A stretch of 64,000 nt of DNA, from contig NC_052612.1 in the NCBI RefSeq assembly GCF_016545825.1, positions 47,475,738-47,539,737 of the forward strand, given 5' to 3'. Shown piece after piece: positions 21,999-35,575 of this stretch. Position 1 is the first letter of the stretch. Each line of letters begins with the position of its first letter. The notes beneath the pieces are model-generated. The model ran no database searches. It was not told the origin of the DNA and worked only from the letters and a program-made list of their open reading frames with translations. A program made the position numbers and the translations under genes. This DNA is from Eucalyptus grandis. Taxonomy: Eukaryota > Streptophyta > Magnoliopsida > Myrtales > Myrtaceae.

Positions 21999-24900
21999 CC
22001 CGAATATAGAAGATTGTTTACCTAGTAAGCTTGTTTTTGTTCCAAATTACTCCATGAACTTGATCACCTTGATCCGATAACCTCTAGAATGATGCTTATT
22101 TTTTGAAGTCTCTCTAGGGTTGAGTATTGGTTCCTAGTTCCAAATTTTTGGAACCAACTATTACCGGGTTCTTTGTCTTAGTGTTGAACCGGACCGAGAT
22201 AACCCTAATTCTTTCTTTTTACTTTGACATCTTAAATTTTTTATTGTTTATTTCATTTTACAAGAATGTTGCTTTTGGTAGATGGGATTTCTATTGTTGC
22301 TTTAACTTTCATTTTGCTTGACTAAATGATGACTTGCACACTTTTCAATTGCTCTATATTTCCTTTTATTTTAGTACCAATATTTTACTTCTCAACATTT
22401 TGTTGCTCTACTTTTCTATAACTGTTATTTATCTTAGTTATAAATTGAGATATTTTACTTATCATCGTTTGGTAAACTAACAGAGAAAGCTTGTCCTTTC
22501 AAAGAATAAAAACTCAAAAAAAAGAAAAGAAAAAAATGGCCAATTCCCAAGTAGACACTGCAACCGGATCAAACCAGGCTGATGGATTCGATTTTATAGG
22601 ATAAGTTTCTAATTCTAAAAGCTGAAAATCGGTCCTTACAGTGTAGGGTGTTAACTTCCAAATCTAAAACCTACCCATCCTTCAATTACCGCTATTCTCT
22701 TCGGATTTGACTTTATTTCAAATCATCCCAAGAGATCTTCGCATAAAGGAAGCACCAGTATGCAAAATAAGATAGAACTAGAAGGATCAATCTTGTTCAT
22801 ACCAATTCGATTTGAACCTCGACTCAACTTGTCGATTGATCAATCTTTCGATTGATCTGGATGATAGACTGGCTTGTTTTCTTCCTACTCCAAATTGCTA
22901 TTCTCCACTCAAATTTCTCTCCTTAAAGTATTTATGCTGCTCTTTTACTCCCCTCTCCCACGACACTCTCTCTTTCAAACCTTAGGGCGGTTGTTCTTCT
23001 CTTAAATTGAAATTGAAAGCAATTTTGGAGAACGACCAAACGTTCATCAAAAGCAGCATCGAGTTCCAACGATCTTATCCCACGTACTTTACTATCTCTG
23101 CTCGTCCTCGATCGCGTATGCGCGTTCTTTTTTGACCAGCTCTTTCTAAGATGCCTTCGCTCATTCCCATGCACCATGTACGAGTCAAACAAACGGCACT
23201 TGACGTACTCTCTCCTCCTCTCCTCGGATCCCTCAATCATCACTCTCAAATGATCTGTCCCAATAAAAGCTATGCCCTCTGGGAACGTTCCTTCACACCA
23301 AAGAGGGACGTGCTTTTGTCTCTTGAAAGCACGAAAAGGAAAGGAAAAAAGAATGAATGACCACAAGATTAGGACACTTAAGTTATGTGATCTTTTGGAT
23401 TCGCAACCATATAAACATGAAGGATAGAATCAGATCCCGCAATTCCCTTACTTTCATGCACTGTCAAGGTCTCTAGTGACGTTGTAGAAAGAAAGGTTGT
23501 GGTAGCGCTCCTTTTCTTAAAGACTGCAAACTGCAAAGGTCAAGTTGTGGAAACTTTGTCTCTGTCTTTTATTTTGTCTTATTCCTAGATGCCAATATCC
23601 GTCTGCTTTTTTTTCGTTCTTGGCAAGAAAAAGGCTTCAATTTTATCCCGTTTCTCTAGTGTCCGTTGATCCAGTAACGTTGGGGAGTACGAGGAGGTGT
23701 TATGGGTCAGTTGATATTGCTTTCATAGGCAGACATTAAAACACAAGCTTTATCAAATCAACACTGATGTCAAACAAGAGAGCATCAAACATTTTGTAAT
23801 GTCAGCTGCTCATGTGATGTTTGACAGGATTATATTATCATTATCTAACATATTGAAATAAATGAGAGTGTCATGATATTGCACAATGCAAAAGAATTTA
23901 ATTGAACCACTTTAGCTCAAACTTCTATGCACGATAATAAGGGCTTTTCTACAAATTAGGTGTGTGCCTGCACGGGCTTTTCTATAAACTGTAAAAGGAT
24001 AACTATGTGTACTACATAGTACTTAGAGAAGCCGATGTGTATAGTAATTATGCACAGAATTTTAAATACTACTTGTTAAATGAGGATTTGCAAATAGATT
24101 GACGAAAAGGAAGAGAGTGAAAGGGGGATTAATGTGACTGTCAATGTTAAAAGGGAGAACAGCTCTAACATTACCAGCTAAGCAAAATGGTCAACAAGTG
24201 GTGTAAAGCTATAATGTTGCTCCGTTTACATATCCCTCGTTGTATAATTCATTCCACTTTTTATGATGTTAGATGGCTTGGAATACGGAGGAATAGGTAT
24301 ACCAATTAAGAATGAATAGATATTAGCATCGTGTTTCCATCAAAGCTGGAACCGTTTCCATTTATGCGATGAAAAGTCAATTTATACCCTCTAAAAAGAT
24401 GAAATATAAGCAACCATAGATGCAGTGGTCATGAAAGCCTTAATTTCGAGATCATTATTTCTCACTAGCCAACCAACATTGAACGCCTACGACCATAAAT
24501 GACACTAGCCATCGCTATAGGGCGACGTCCGGTTAGGATAGTGTCGGTGCAATAAAGTTCTGTCTTCCTCCCCTAGCTCGACTCCCCGCCTCTCTGTCGC
24601 ACAACAGCATGTGGTTCTCTCTCTCCCTCTGGCTAGTCGACATTTGAGGTTGCAGGCTCATTTTGGATGTCAAGGTCCGGATCAGTTTCTACTGTACCAG
24701 AGCCAGAAGAAAGCGAGAGGGGCAAAGATCGGTATACGACCACGAGGCCACGACAGGAGCTCCAGCAAGGGTGACAAACTGCTGGACAAGATTGTTACTT
24801 TTAGGGCTGTGATTAACTGTGCTGGATTATTCTGATCTCATCCTAAGCAACCGAACGTGCCTAATCATTCTCCTTTTTTTCCTTTCACTTTCCATGGACA

Positions 24901-27273
24901 TTATCCGCGCTATTTGCAGCTTAAAGAAGATGAGACTCGATATAATTTTAAATCCGAAGAACCAAAGTGCATTCGACGCGTATTTAGAGATGTGCCGGTG
25001 CAATAACCAGTTCCAAAGACATCTAGATAAAGCTTAAAGCTTTCATGGTGGTCATAAAAGCTTCCCAAAAGGGATAAGATCGTGGCTGGTAAAGACGGAA
25101 AAGATGGTGAAGTGGCTGAACTCAGGGTTCCAACATCTTCCAACAAAGTTCACATTCTCGCCAAAATAAAAAGGCATTAGGTTGCAAAGAGCATGATAAT
25201 CATTATGAACATTTATCGTGAAATCTTGGTCCGTTAGAAAATCCCTCTTATTTTTTTAGGATTAAGAGAAGAAATTCAACTCTTGCTTGGATTTTTTATT
25301 TTTTTTACTCTCATAATCTGATTTTTACTTACAAAATATACAAATATTGACGTGTGAAACTATATAAATTTCGTTCACGATACTTTAAAGTTTTCTATTT
25401 CAAATTTAGAAGATAAGTAATAGGTAGAAATTAAATTACGATACAATTTTGAATTGTCATATTGGCTCTATAGACTCTTTCTCGGTGAGTAATTATTATT
25501 TATCATCATAAGGTATTGTTAGATGGGCACCCTTCCCTTCTCTAATGCTGAGTTACCACTTTGCTTAAATATATCAAGCAACTAGAGCTTATACCGACCT
25601 CAACCTGGTAAACTAAAATCTATTTCAATACAATTTCATTTTTTACATAGCAGTGAACAAAAGTCAAGTTTGTTTATCTTTTCTTTTTTTTTTTTAACAT
25701 AAAAGGCTTAAATGTTATCTCAAGGACATAACCCATGTGACCCTTTTCCAATCGTTTGCGTGCAGAATTTGTTCCTTAAGCTTCACTAACAAACTTTTAA
25801 TTTTCTATGCCCGGAGTAGAAAAAGGTGAGCCCACTAATTGTACCTAAAGATTCATCTGTCGATGCTCAACCGGGCGGATTCAACACCAACCACATCAAA
25901 GAGCTTAAAAGCGAGTCACTTTTATCTTAAAAGGAACACCAACTTTCTGCAATAAATAGGGTTTTTATATGCTGTTTCCTTTTTTATCATGTCATATCTT
26001 CATCTCGTTTCCTCCTTTTGAGGATAACTACAACTTCGCCAGATTCCATGATTCTCTCAGATCTTATTCTAACCCCTCTGCTCATCTTTAAACTCTCACG
26101 GTGATTGCAACAAAGTTGTGTAAGCACATGCTGTTTAGCGACTCAAACAAGCTCTTGAGAAAGAGCTTGTTAGAATCATTTTATGCTTTGAGTAAGTGCT
26201 TGATAAAGCGAAATATTATAATGTTCAGTAATCTGATCAATTACCCTCCACTTATTAAGCATAGTAAATTTTAAAAAAAAATCTACTTTCTTTTAATCCA
26301 TTGATTTTCATGACATGAAGACTGTCAATACATTGAGAGCTGTAAAAGCTCCTTCATTTGATTGTTTAACTTGTGCCGAGATATAGTATATACCAAACAC
26401 TTATCGTCAATGGTACAACTTTTGGAATGAAAACTTCTAGGGGCTTTTGAATCGTCAACACCGCACCTTTCTTTTAACACGAGAAATGAGGGTATATGCA
26501 TGCAGTTTGTCGAAGGACTTCCGATCCAAAGCGATGGATGAAGGGTCATCCTAATACGGACACAGAGCATATCAAAGCAGGGATGGGGATCAAATTCTTA
26601 GTCCCTGCCGAGCCACTGCCCCTTACCGAGCAAGGCAAAGGCGGTGCCTCACGATACACTGCCCGGCACCAGATAGGAAACAGTCTTGTGAAAAGAATCT
26701 CTGATTATTTTCCTATATAAATGTACATCACATAAAAAGCTTCCAAACAAGAGTATAGAAACGAACTCAGAAGGTCAAGTTACATATCTAGGGAAAAGAG
26801 AGAGAGAGAGAGACCTTTCCAAGAAGTTGGGTCCTCAAGTGGAGAAGGTTGAATATCCGTGTAGTTAACCACCCAACCAATAGATAAGTTTCATGAATCA
26901 CGTAAGTGTACATAAGGATGTGAAGAAGAAAAAAATAAAAATTCTCACCTTTCACATCAATTACACTTTGAATTCTTCATTCCTGGAATCACTAGTTCAA
27001 TATCTTGAGCATCGGCATTGGATACAAATTTGCACCTAGAACCCGCCACCATGGCAAAACAAGTTGCTTTTAGATGTGAAACTCCATGATACTCGACCTT
27101 TAAGAAACGTGTAACTGATGTTTGTTTACAATTTGTTCTCCATTATTACGCCAAGAATAATGTCATGCTTTTGGGTAAAGGTGCGTGTGCTGGGTAATTC
27201 TTTCGCCTTTTCATTGACAAGGCTGTCGTGTCAAAATTGGAGCGACTTTTTCTGCATCCAGCCTTTGGAGTCT

Positions 27274-27275
<2 letters not shown>

Positions 27276-27352
<77 letters not shown>
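27276..27352. repeat. compound (CT)n(CA)n microsatellite
   Basis: About 22 CT units are followed directly by about 17 CA units. The peptides read through it (alternating Leu-Ser and His-Thr) are artefacts of the repeat. Confidence 0.95.
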
Positions 27353-27353
<1 letters not shown>

Positions 27354-29061
27354 CTTTCATCGTCCGCTAGTCCATTCAACAATACGTGGATGTGGGACTT
27401 GAGTCATGTGACTTCGAGGATAAAGAGCAGTTTCTAGATGAAAATTTTGTGAGTACATATAAATGGTTCGATTGCCGTATTGAAACCTAGCCTTCTCTAT
27501 AGACAATACTTATAGAATCTTGATGGTACATTTGGAATTTTTTTTTCAGATCACTAATAAGGTTATATAACTTAGGAGGTGTCCTATCAAAGCTACATTA
27601 TAATCTTGTAATTAAAAACCTGTCAACTTAAATTATCACTCAGACTGTAGTAAATGGTTAGTTCACTTTTTATGGATACGATTTGCCCCGATATGAGATA
27701 ACTATGTGGAAATATTAGGCCATGTTTCACATATCATTGTCTCGAGATATAACAAAGCATCCACACCAGAACTTGCTCGGGCATCTTGAATATTGCTTCA
27801 ATCGATATTGCTTGATTAAAAAGAATATTTGCCTTCAATCAAAGATGGCCACATTAAAAAGCAAAGAGGCATCGAATGAGAAGCCCTTTTTGAGTAGATA
27901 ATGCCATATTTTGCTTTTCTAATGCTACTTTAAGGAAAGGGTGCTACAAAAGCAAAAGATGTGAAGACTTTGATGCAGTTCTTCTTGGTGAAACTTATAA
28001 AGGGGTTGGATCATGCATAAAGAACACAACAGATTGAAATATTAATTGAATTTCCTTCAAATGAATATAAAGAAAGGCTCTCAATTTGTGAATTAGTATT
28101 TATATCCATGAAGGCTTTGCTTTATTCTTAGCTGGGTGTTAGAGTTGTATATCATGTTGTAGTACTGTCGTACTGTAGCCCTCTAATTTCATTCAAACAT
28201 CTCCACCTCAAGCACTAAAGAGTTGCTTTTGCTTAAAACAATCTCACGACTTTTATATCTCTTTAGAGGCAAGCAAAGAAGCTGGAGCTTTTTGACTGAA
28301 GACTGCAATTTCTTACTGACTAAGCCGACGAAAAGATACGAGGGCATCTGTTTTTTGTCTACAGGAGCTGCCTCTGTATGACGGAATATAGGACCAAATA
28401 CTCAGTTCTTTTTAAAAATTCATCCTATCACGTCCTAAATGCGGATGTAATGGGTGTTTTATAATCTCCCTCTACTTAAACTTTTAAAAAAAAAAAAATT
28501 CATTAGAATTTCACGTAATATAGAGCCTGATTTTTTCATCCTTAATGCTTCAATTAATAATCAATTTGTTTGTGGATTTTCAGTATTTTTCATATCTAGC
28601 ACAAAAAGACGATTCCTTTATAGAGAGAACGAAATAGACAATAAAATTCTTTTAGTAACTTCCGAAATGGGTTCTTTTGACCCCAAGAGTTCTACCTAAG
28701 ATTTGTTATAACAAATAGTTTTTAATTTTTAGACGTGTATTGTGCGCACACCTTTCTATGGATACAATAAAGTGCATGCCACGTCCCCTTAATATGGATT
28801 GCAATGAATGTTTCGTCTCATAATGTCCCTCTACCCTAAAAAAAATTTTACACAACAGACTTTTTTAACTTGGTTGTAGGTAATTTACGCATCCTTAGCC
28901 CACATTAACGAACCCTCTCGCGCATTGATTTTCATTTAAGATATTTTCATTATTTAAAATAGACTGTGAAACTATGCATTTTCTTTCTTTGTGAAATTTT
29001 CAACATGGAGTCTTTTTATCGAGAATTTTGTAATTAGATCTGATCATTTTTAACGTTATAC

Positions 29062-29094
29062 TATATACATACATACATACATATATATATATAT
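29062..29094. repeat. compound TACA/TA microsatellite
   Basis: A run of CATA tetramers passes into TA dinucleotides. Confidence 0.85.
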
Positions 29095-30484
29095 AGACTT
29101 TTATTTTCAACAAGGTTTTCAATTTTTGTGTGCTTATGCCTTTGCCTGGTTGAATAACGATAGGTATACTAATCTCTTGTGCCCACTCGTAGGATAAATA
29201 ACTGAGTTTTTGATTGGATGGATAAAGAAAAATGATATCCTCCGATATCAAGTAAATTACTCCAGCTCGAGAAGCTCGAGCCATAAGCAGGACGAAGTGA
29301 AATGTATTATCTTTTTAAAACAGACCGATAATCAGTGCGTGGGACGCTTAAGAGGCATATATAGTTGTTGGCGCTTTGCCTTTTATATTTAAAGAAAAGA
29401 AATACTCCATGCTCTCCACAAAGTTAGAAACTAAAAATCATAGATAGGTTTAATCATTTTTAATTTAGAGATAATCATTCACTTTACTAAAGCATTAGCC
29501 TTGCCAAAGGATTCGTCTTAGTTGCGCCCTGACGCAGCAACCCCTGATAGATCTCTTTGTTCTTCTCCAAAACCAAGCATGGCTTATTATTACCCAAACA
29601 AAGAAGTCTCTCTCTCCCCTCTCTCTCTCTCTGGGCTCAGCCGCCGGCGTTAGTCATCACCACCTCCACCTCCTTGTTGCCACCATACAATCCCTCCTCT
29701 ATGCTCGACCACCAAGCGAATCTCTAGCAAATGGAATAAGATATTGCATGCACTTGGTATATTTGAAGACATGGAGAATAGAGTCGATCACAATAAGAAA
29801 CTACACATGCACTTTAATTTTTTATAGGATCCTTGTGGATCTCGGATTCAAAAATATGATTGGCTTGATCTAGTAAAAATGCGATGATGCTTGCTTGTGA
29901 GAATATAATCACTTAATACAAATATTAAAGTAGTCCAAACAGACAGTGAGCTGCTACTACCACGCCTAGCTAGTGACAAAAAATTCTTGGGAAGAAGTTA
30001 TTAAAGTGTGCTCCAATTAATCTCTCGCTTAGCCCTAATCACGCTATTATAGCTGCCTTTCATGTGGGCAGACATAGGGAATGGCAAAAGCGAAGGGAAA
30101 ATGATTGAGGAATGAGAGGGAGATCCCTCTGGTCGTGTTCAATCATCGGGTATCATGCATTAGATGGTATCTGAGATGACCATTCCAAACCTTGAGTTAA
30201 GGAGTCTCTCCTTTTCATACACCAAAAGTGCAAGATCATGAATGCTAGCCCGGGGTCCATTTGATGGAGCTGATTTTCAAGATAATACGATAAATTTTAT
30301 TGAACACTTAAACGTGACCCATATAGTTATATGTGTGATCAACTAGATGTGATAAACCACTTACTACATCTCTTAACACATTTTTTTGTGATCATGCTTA
30401 CCTGTACAACACACATACCATATAACCATATGGATTATACTCACTTCTGCAAAATTTTTAAACTAGCTATTTCTTCAACTGTAT

Positions 30485-30511
30485 CATAATAATAATAATA
30501 ATAATAATAAT
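30485..30511. repeat. (AAT)n microsatellite
   Basis: About nine consecutive AAT/ATA units in AT-rich spacer. Confidence 0.85.
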
Positions 30512-31304
30512 ACAGCAAAACTAGACTAGTCAAAATAGATTATGAACCACATTATTAAATCATGAGATGGCATAAGTTCTTATATGGCTAATTATATTCA
30601 TTAAATAAGTCATAAATATATTTACAACTTATTTAGATTCAACCCATTTTTATTACTCTATTTTCATTCTCTTTTTCGCCCTCATTTATCCCGCACTCAC
30701 TCACTCTCTTACACTTTCATCTCAATTTTAGTATGATTTTCTAGATTTGATTAAATATGGAAGTGTATTAGTAAAGTGGATCGGATCGTAGGTATGTGTT
30801 GGCAGGTCACGTTGAGTATAGATTACGAATTTTTCATTGTATCCAAACGAGTTAATTATGTCTATTTGGGTCGGATTGTTTTCGACCCGAATCTCTTTTT
30901 TTTCTTTTTTTTTTTCAAGACCATGCTCTCTCGTTTGATAGGTATAAGCAAAACATGTTCGGTGCAACTAATCTTGTTTGTTGAGTTCAGTCAATCCAAC
31001 AAGATTTATATGCCAGGACACATACGTAAATCTTGTAGGATCTTGTGTACTCTCGCGTTAGATTTGGATATGCAGTCTCCCATGTCCAGTCTCCATCCAT
31101 GATCCTGTACTGCTCCAAATGATGGCACCAGGTATTCAGGTTCATGCTTCGACGCGGTTGGAAAAATCGATCAAAAACCTCAACAAACGTTGGAAGTTAC
31201 GACATGGAGCTCCATCCCATTGTTGTTCAACGACTTGATTGTCGACAGGGACAAAAGCCTCCATTATACTTGATGTCTCGACAGTTACAGTTTAACGAAT
31301 ATGT

Positions 31305-31404
31305 NNNNNNNNNNNNNNNNNNNNNNNNNNNNNNNNNNNNNNNNNNNNNNNNNNNNNNNNNNNNNNNNNNNNNNNNNNNNNNNNNNNNNNNNNNNNNNNN
31401 NNNN
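31305..31404. other. assembly gap of exactly 100 N
   Basis: The run is exactly 100 N, the usual placeholder for a scaffold gap of unknown size. It cuts the C-terminal part of the PPR gene. Sequence to its left does not visibly continue the PPR frame. Confidence 0.99.
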
Positions 31405-32948
31405 GCCTCCGAGCAACCATCTCCCCTAACTCGAGGTCACCATGCAACTTACTGGCCCCAGAAGTGCACCCCATGCACAAGCATTAGGCTCCATGGGCAT
31501 TGTGTTCAATAACTCGTAAGCTGCATTTAGCCGTCCTGACCGACTAAGGAGGTCGACCATGATTGAAAAATGATCAGGGGAGGGACTATGGAGTATTCAT
31601 TTTCATCATCTCAAGAATTGCAAACCTCTCTTCTACGAGTGCAGCACGGCTACAAAGCAGTTAAAATAACCGTGAAGGTCACCTCATCAGGATTAATTCC
31701 TTCCTGGAGCATCCTAGTGAAGAGGTTCACTGCCAAAACCCCACATCCATGCATCGATAGCCTGTATCATGGAACAGAAATGATGTCTTTGAGCAATATT
31801 TTGAACAATTCTGTAGCTCTCTCAATGTTCCCACATTTTGCATTCATGTCTATTAGAGCTGCAACAACATGAGCTGTCTTGAGAGCAATTGAACTCTCGC
31901 TAAATAAGAATCGACCCCACTTGGCTAACTTCCCACAACCTACTTGGGAACAAGCCGACATCAGGCCAACCAACGTGAACTCATCAGGCTTGATATTCTT
32001 TGACACCATCTCAACAAAAACCTTCACAGCTTCATTCGGAAGACCATTTTGTGCATATCCCGATATCATCGACGACCAAACGAACATATCCTTCACAGGC
32101 GCTTGCTCAAACAGAGCCCTTGCCGATGCCATATCACCAGCCTTTGCATACCCATCAATCACGCAGTGAAAGAAACCACATTCCTTCAGGCATTTCCTCA
32201 AAAGTTCCCTAGCACTCTTCATGTCACCCGCTCTGGCAAGCCCAGTGATCATCGCATTCCACGACTTCACATTTCTCAGAGGCATTTCCCGAAAAAGTCT
32301 CTCGCCTCGCCCAAATCCCAGCGCCGACGTAACCGACAACCATCGCCGTCCAAGAAACCACACACGCTGGGGCATAGCATCAAACACCTTCCGCGCGCAC
32401 TCTATCTGGCCGCACTTGCCGTACAAATCAACCAAGCTCGTGCCCACGAACACATCCTCGTCGAGACCGCTCTTCACGACACCCCCATGAACTCCCCTCC
32501 CTTCCCGCACCCTCGACTGGCCGGCGCAAGATTTCAAGACCAACGGGTACGTGAACTTGCCGGGCGGGGCGCCGGCCCTCCTCATGCGGGCGAAGACCGA
32601 GAGGGTGTCGACCCCAGGAGGCCCCTCTGGCAAAGTACGCTTTGAGGAGGGAGTTCCAGAGGACGGGGATTGGGCGGGAGGACGCAGCGAAGAAGCGGGA
32701 GCAGTAGAGAGGGAGGCGAGGGAGTAGGCGAGGCAGATGAAGTGGGAGGCGACGAACTGGTCCTGCTCCAGCCCTTTGGCGATGATCTGGGCGTGCAGCT
32801 GGTGGAGGTGGGCGGCGTTCTTGCAGGATCTGAGGAGGGTGACGATGGAGGGCAGCTTGTCGGAGACGGGGACGCGGGTCAGTGAAGAATGGAGAGGCAT
32901 GAGAATTGAGAAGGCATTGCGGTTTGCGGTTTGCGGTTTACAAAGCAA
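31405..32948 (-). pseudogene. PPR protein gene (At5g37570-like), frame-broken and cut by the gap
   Basis: The open part (32,948 down to 31,767) gives 393 residues with PPR repeats, for example FTYPLVLKSCAGQSRVREGR, DVFVGTSLVDLYGKCGQIEC, VKSWNAMITGLARAGDMKSA, FVWSSMISGYAQNGLPNEAV and KPDEFTLVGLMSACSQVGCG. The order and wording match my memory of Arabidopsis At5g37570, a PLS-class PPR protein of about 550 residues. PPR proteins bind organellar RNA and mostly act in chloroplasts or mitochondria. Several expected motifs appear only in shifted frames: PIPVLWNSLLKAYF near 32,640-32,690, VVSWTAMVVGYV near 32,310-32,365, a broken 'EEMPERNVVSFT' stretch near 32,170-32,210, and NLFTRMLQEGINPDEVTFTV and AYELLNTMPMEPNACAWGAL near 31,440-31,735. 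Several breaks sit at homopolymers. The C-terminal E motifs would fall in the gap. It is either a pseudogene or, more likely, a real gene with consensus errors. Confidence 0.85.
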
Positions 32949-34494
32949 TTTCTCGGAGGTTTTAGGCTTTCCCCCGAATAATATTGAATTCGAACGAGGG
33001 ATAAGTTCTAAAACTTAAAAGGTTATTATCATCCAAAAAAATTCTTCAATTTCATACACTTACAAGAGCTCTATTCCAAAATAATTTTTGATAATAAGTA
33101 ACTTAAAACTGAAATATCTATGATAAATCATCATCCATTAGTTGACGATTTACTAATTTAGAGTCTTTCATTATGAGTTTGTAGTTTTTCGTTATGTTAA
33201 TCCAATTAACGAAACTAATCAAAAGATAAATTTATTATAAATATATCGGTTTGGGGGTTTTGTGGTTAAAAAATTAATTTGAGATAAATTGTTATATGTA
33301 TATTAATTTGGGATTTTTGTGATAAAAAAAATTAGTTTGTAAATTTATCGCATTTATATCAATTTGAAATTTTCGTAGCATTAACCAAAACTTAATCCAT
33401 GGCTTCAAGGATCACCAATGATTTGGAGAAATGTTGTCACTTTTCTTGGCCAAAAGAGAAATGTTATGTTTACTAAGACTTGTTTATAAAATCCAAATAC
33501 TAAATTATGTGACAAATTAATTTTTAATTGTTTGATTATAGTCCATTCATTTCAATGACCACTCTGCGATTTGCCTATATGTATTTAATATACAGACTTT
33601 TTATACCCAGTATTGCTCGTGATTTTTCAATTGCATTTGTGGAATTACTCTGTGTCGGTAATGGATGTAATCGTATTTTAACAAGGATTGCTTTTATTAG
33701 GTTCATTGTCAATATAAAATATGTTTTGAATATTTATCGTGGGCCCGAGACATGGAGTTAAAAGGGCAGATGCATATATGAGGTAATAGTTATACTTTTT
33801 ATATCATACACGAATTATTAGTTAAATACATTTCGAATTTTCGTATATATTTAAACATTACAAACTAGTTCAGTCGCCATCCCTACATTAATTATACAAT
33901 ACGTATGGAAAAAGTTCTGCCATATTCAATGGATGTTTTTCAGATTTTCCCAGGGTCTTTGGCCACTCCATTGATAAACGCAATCCTTACGATGTGCATC
34001 ACGAGATTGGTTACGTTGTTAGCCATTGTCGATTAGCCATTGGTATCCGAACTTGATGATGGGTCCGTAGGTTTGTGAGGAATTTGTGGATAGGCTGCCC
34101 ACTTGACCCGAGTCAAACCATGGAGAAACATTGCTCCCGTCAGATCAGATCGAGATGTCCTCCAATCCATCATGACTGACATTGACAGTAGCCATTCAAT
34201 GGTAAGCATGGCATCTCTCTTTCGTTCAGTCCATGGACTTAAGAGGTCGGTCAATGCAGCGGAAGTTTAGGCAGGCAACTGTGCAATTTGAGATTATGAT
34301 ATGGAAATGATTGGCAAGAAGATAGTTGACAACCGGGAGAGAATTAGGAAGCAGAGCAAATTTGACAGATCGCACTGGGATAGCCAGTTCCTATGGATAA
34401 AAGTAGTATCATTTCTTGTGATTGTGTATCTCCACTCCAGCGTTAACGTAAGCTTCTCATGGCTGACGTGTACTTCCAGCCTCCCTGTTTTTTG
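32949..34494. other. upstream flank of the PPR gene and spacer
   Basis: This contains the probable promoter of the PPR gene. At about 33,240-33,370 a degenerate tandem repeat of about 50 bases reads roughly 'atcggtttgggggttttgtg', 'attaatttgggatttttgtg' and 'atcaatttgaaattttcgta'. No gene was recognised. Confidence 0.5.
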
Positions 34495-34852
34495 TAGGAG
34501 TGATTGGTTCTCGATCTAGTCCAGTTCCAAGATAGAATCGAAAAACCAAACCTAACCATTGAAACCAGGGATCGAACCGATTGATCCTTGGACTATAAAA
34601 CCGAACCGAAACATCGTCTGATCCATTTAATGGAATCGATCACTTACGTTTCCTTTACTTGGAATTTTTAATAAATAATAAAATATTAATCCAGTACGGT
34701 TCTCCTTGAAATTGAGAATCTCGACTGCCTAGACACCGGCTCTACTTTTAGGAACCGGGAACCAGATCGACACTTCTAAGAACTAGACCAAACTGATTGG
34801 TCCAATCTAGTCTAAACGATTTCCAATTCGACAACCGCTTTGCACACTCCTA
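34495..34852. mobile_element. short hAT-like non-autonomous element
   Basis: The left end is TAGGAGTGATTGG and the reverse complement of the right end is TAGGAGTGTGCAAAG, a shared TAGGAGTG terminus of hAT type. The flanking octamers GTTTTTTG and ATTTTTAG agree at six of eight positions, a possible decayed target duplication. The interior is rich in 'gaaccg' words, as in the element at 19,724-20,545, and there is no coding capacity. Confidence 0.6.
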
Positions 34853-35575
34853 ATTTTTAGCTATCAGTACTCATGGCAAAGCTCTAATCACCAAGACTGG
34901 TTACCACAATTAACCATTGAAATGGACTCCCATCGTGCTGCTATGCAAGATAACGAAAAAGGTCGAGAAATGCAATCGTTACTAAAAGAATAAGAAGTTT
35001 GATAAGAAAGAATTGCGCCTGAGAAAAATAAGAAGCATAAAGGTAAAAACAGTCCGGATTTTCTAGCTGATAATAGTTAATCCTATACATAAGGAATTTC
35101 ACTCAGTTACAAAATGAAAGCTCTCTACAGCGCAAAAACTCCTTGTACAAAATACTGCTAATGCTTCCTCACAGGGGAAAACACACACACTGCTCATCCC
35201 ATTGCAGCCGCAAGTAAGAAATCACTTCCGCCACGACAGCTCGGTGTCTCTGCTCTCTCATCTCATAGACCACTAATTGTTACTGAACCTTCATTCAGCA
35301 TCCATAGCCACCGAGTCAAGTGGCTCTAGATGATTACGACAAATGTACAAGTCATGAATAATGAAATGCTCACCGCCTAGATTTTCTGACATTGTAAACA
35401 TCAGTTCGAGCCTCGGCGAGCCTTGACTTCCCCACACAGCCCGGCACCAGATCGGTTCTCTCCTGAGCAATGTTGTCCACATCGCTTGCAGGCTCTTGCC
35501 GTCGTCTTGTTGGAGTACCCAAAGCTCGCGGAGACCCAGTCGTCTTGTTGGAGTACCCATACAGCATTCGATCCC
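34853..35575. other. spacer and 3' flank of the coiled-coil gene
   Basis: The right half probably includes the 3' UTR of the minus-strand coiled-coil gene. A short duplication, 'gtcttgttggagtacccaa' and 'gtcttgttggagtacccat', occurs about 40 bases apart near 35,502-35,561. No separate gene was seen. Confidence 0.45.

Larger units (their letters stand above)
21999..31140. other. long gene-poor region
   Basis: No gene could be supported over about 9 kb. Possible leftovers include a hAT-like start 'tagggttgagtattggttcc' at about 22,115, with GAACCGG-type words to about 22,200. A 144-codon minus-strand frame (22,932-23,366) contains VPLWCEGTFPEGIAFIGTDH and is of unknown identity. A moderately GC-rich patch lies at about 24,590-24,830. 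Microsatellites are CT/CA at 27,276-27,352, TACA/TA at about 29,062-29,094 and AAT at about 30,485-30,511. The rest is AT-rich spacer. Confidence 0.5.

Noticed and set aside
30481..30520. Possible CRISPR-like or direct repeat array
   Set aside because: A simple AAT microsatellite. CRISPR arrays are not expected in a plant nuclear genome.
32049..32645. 198-codon plus-strand frame
   Set aside because: Antisense to the PPR gene, with no recognisable domain.
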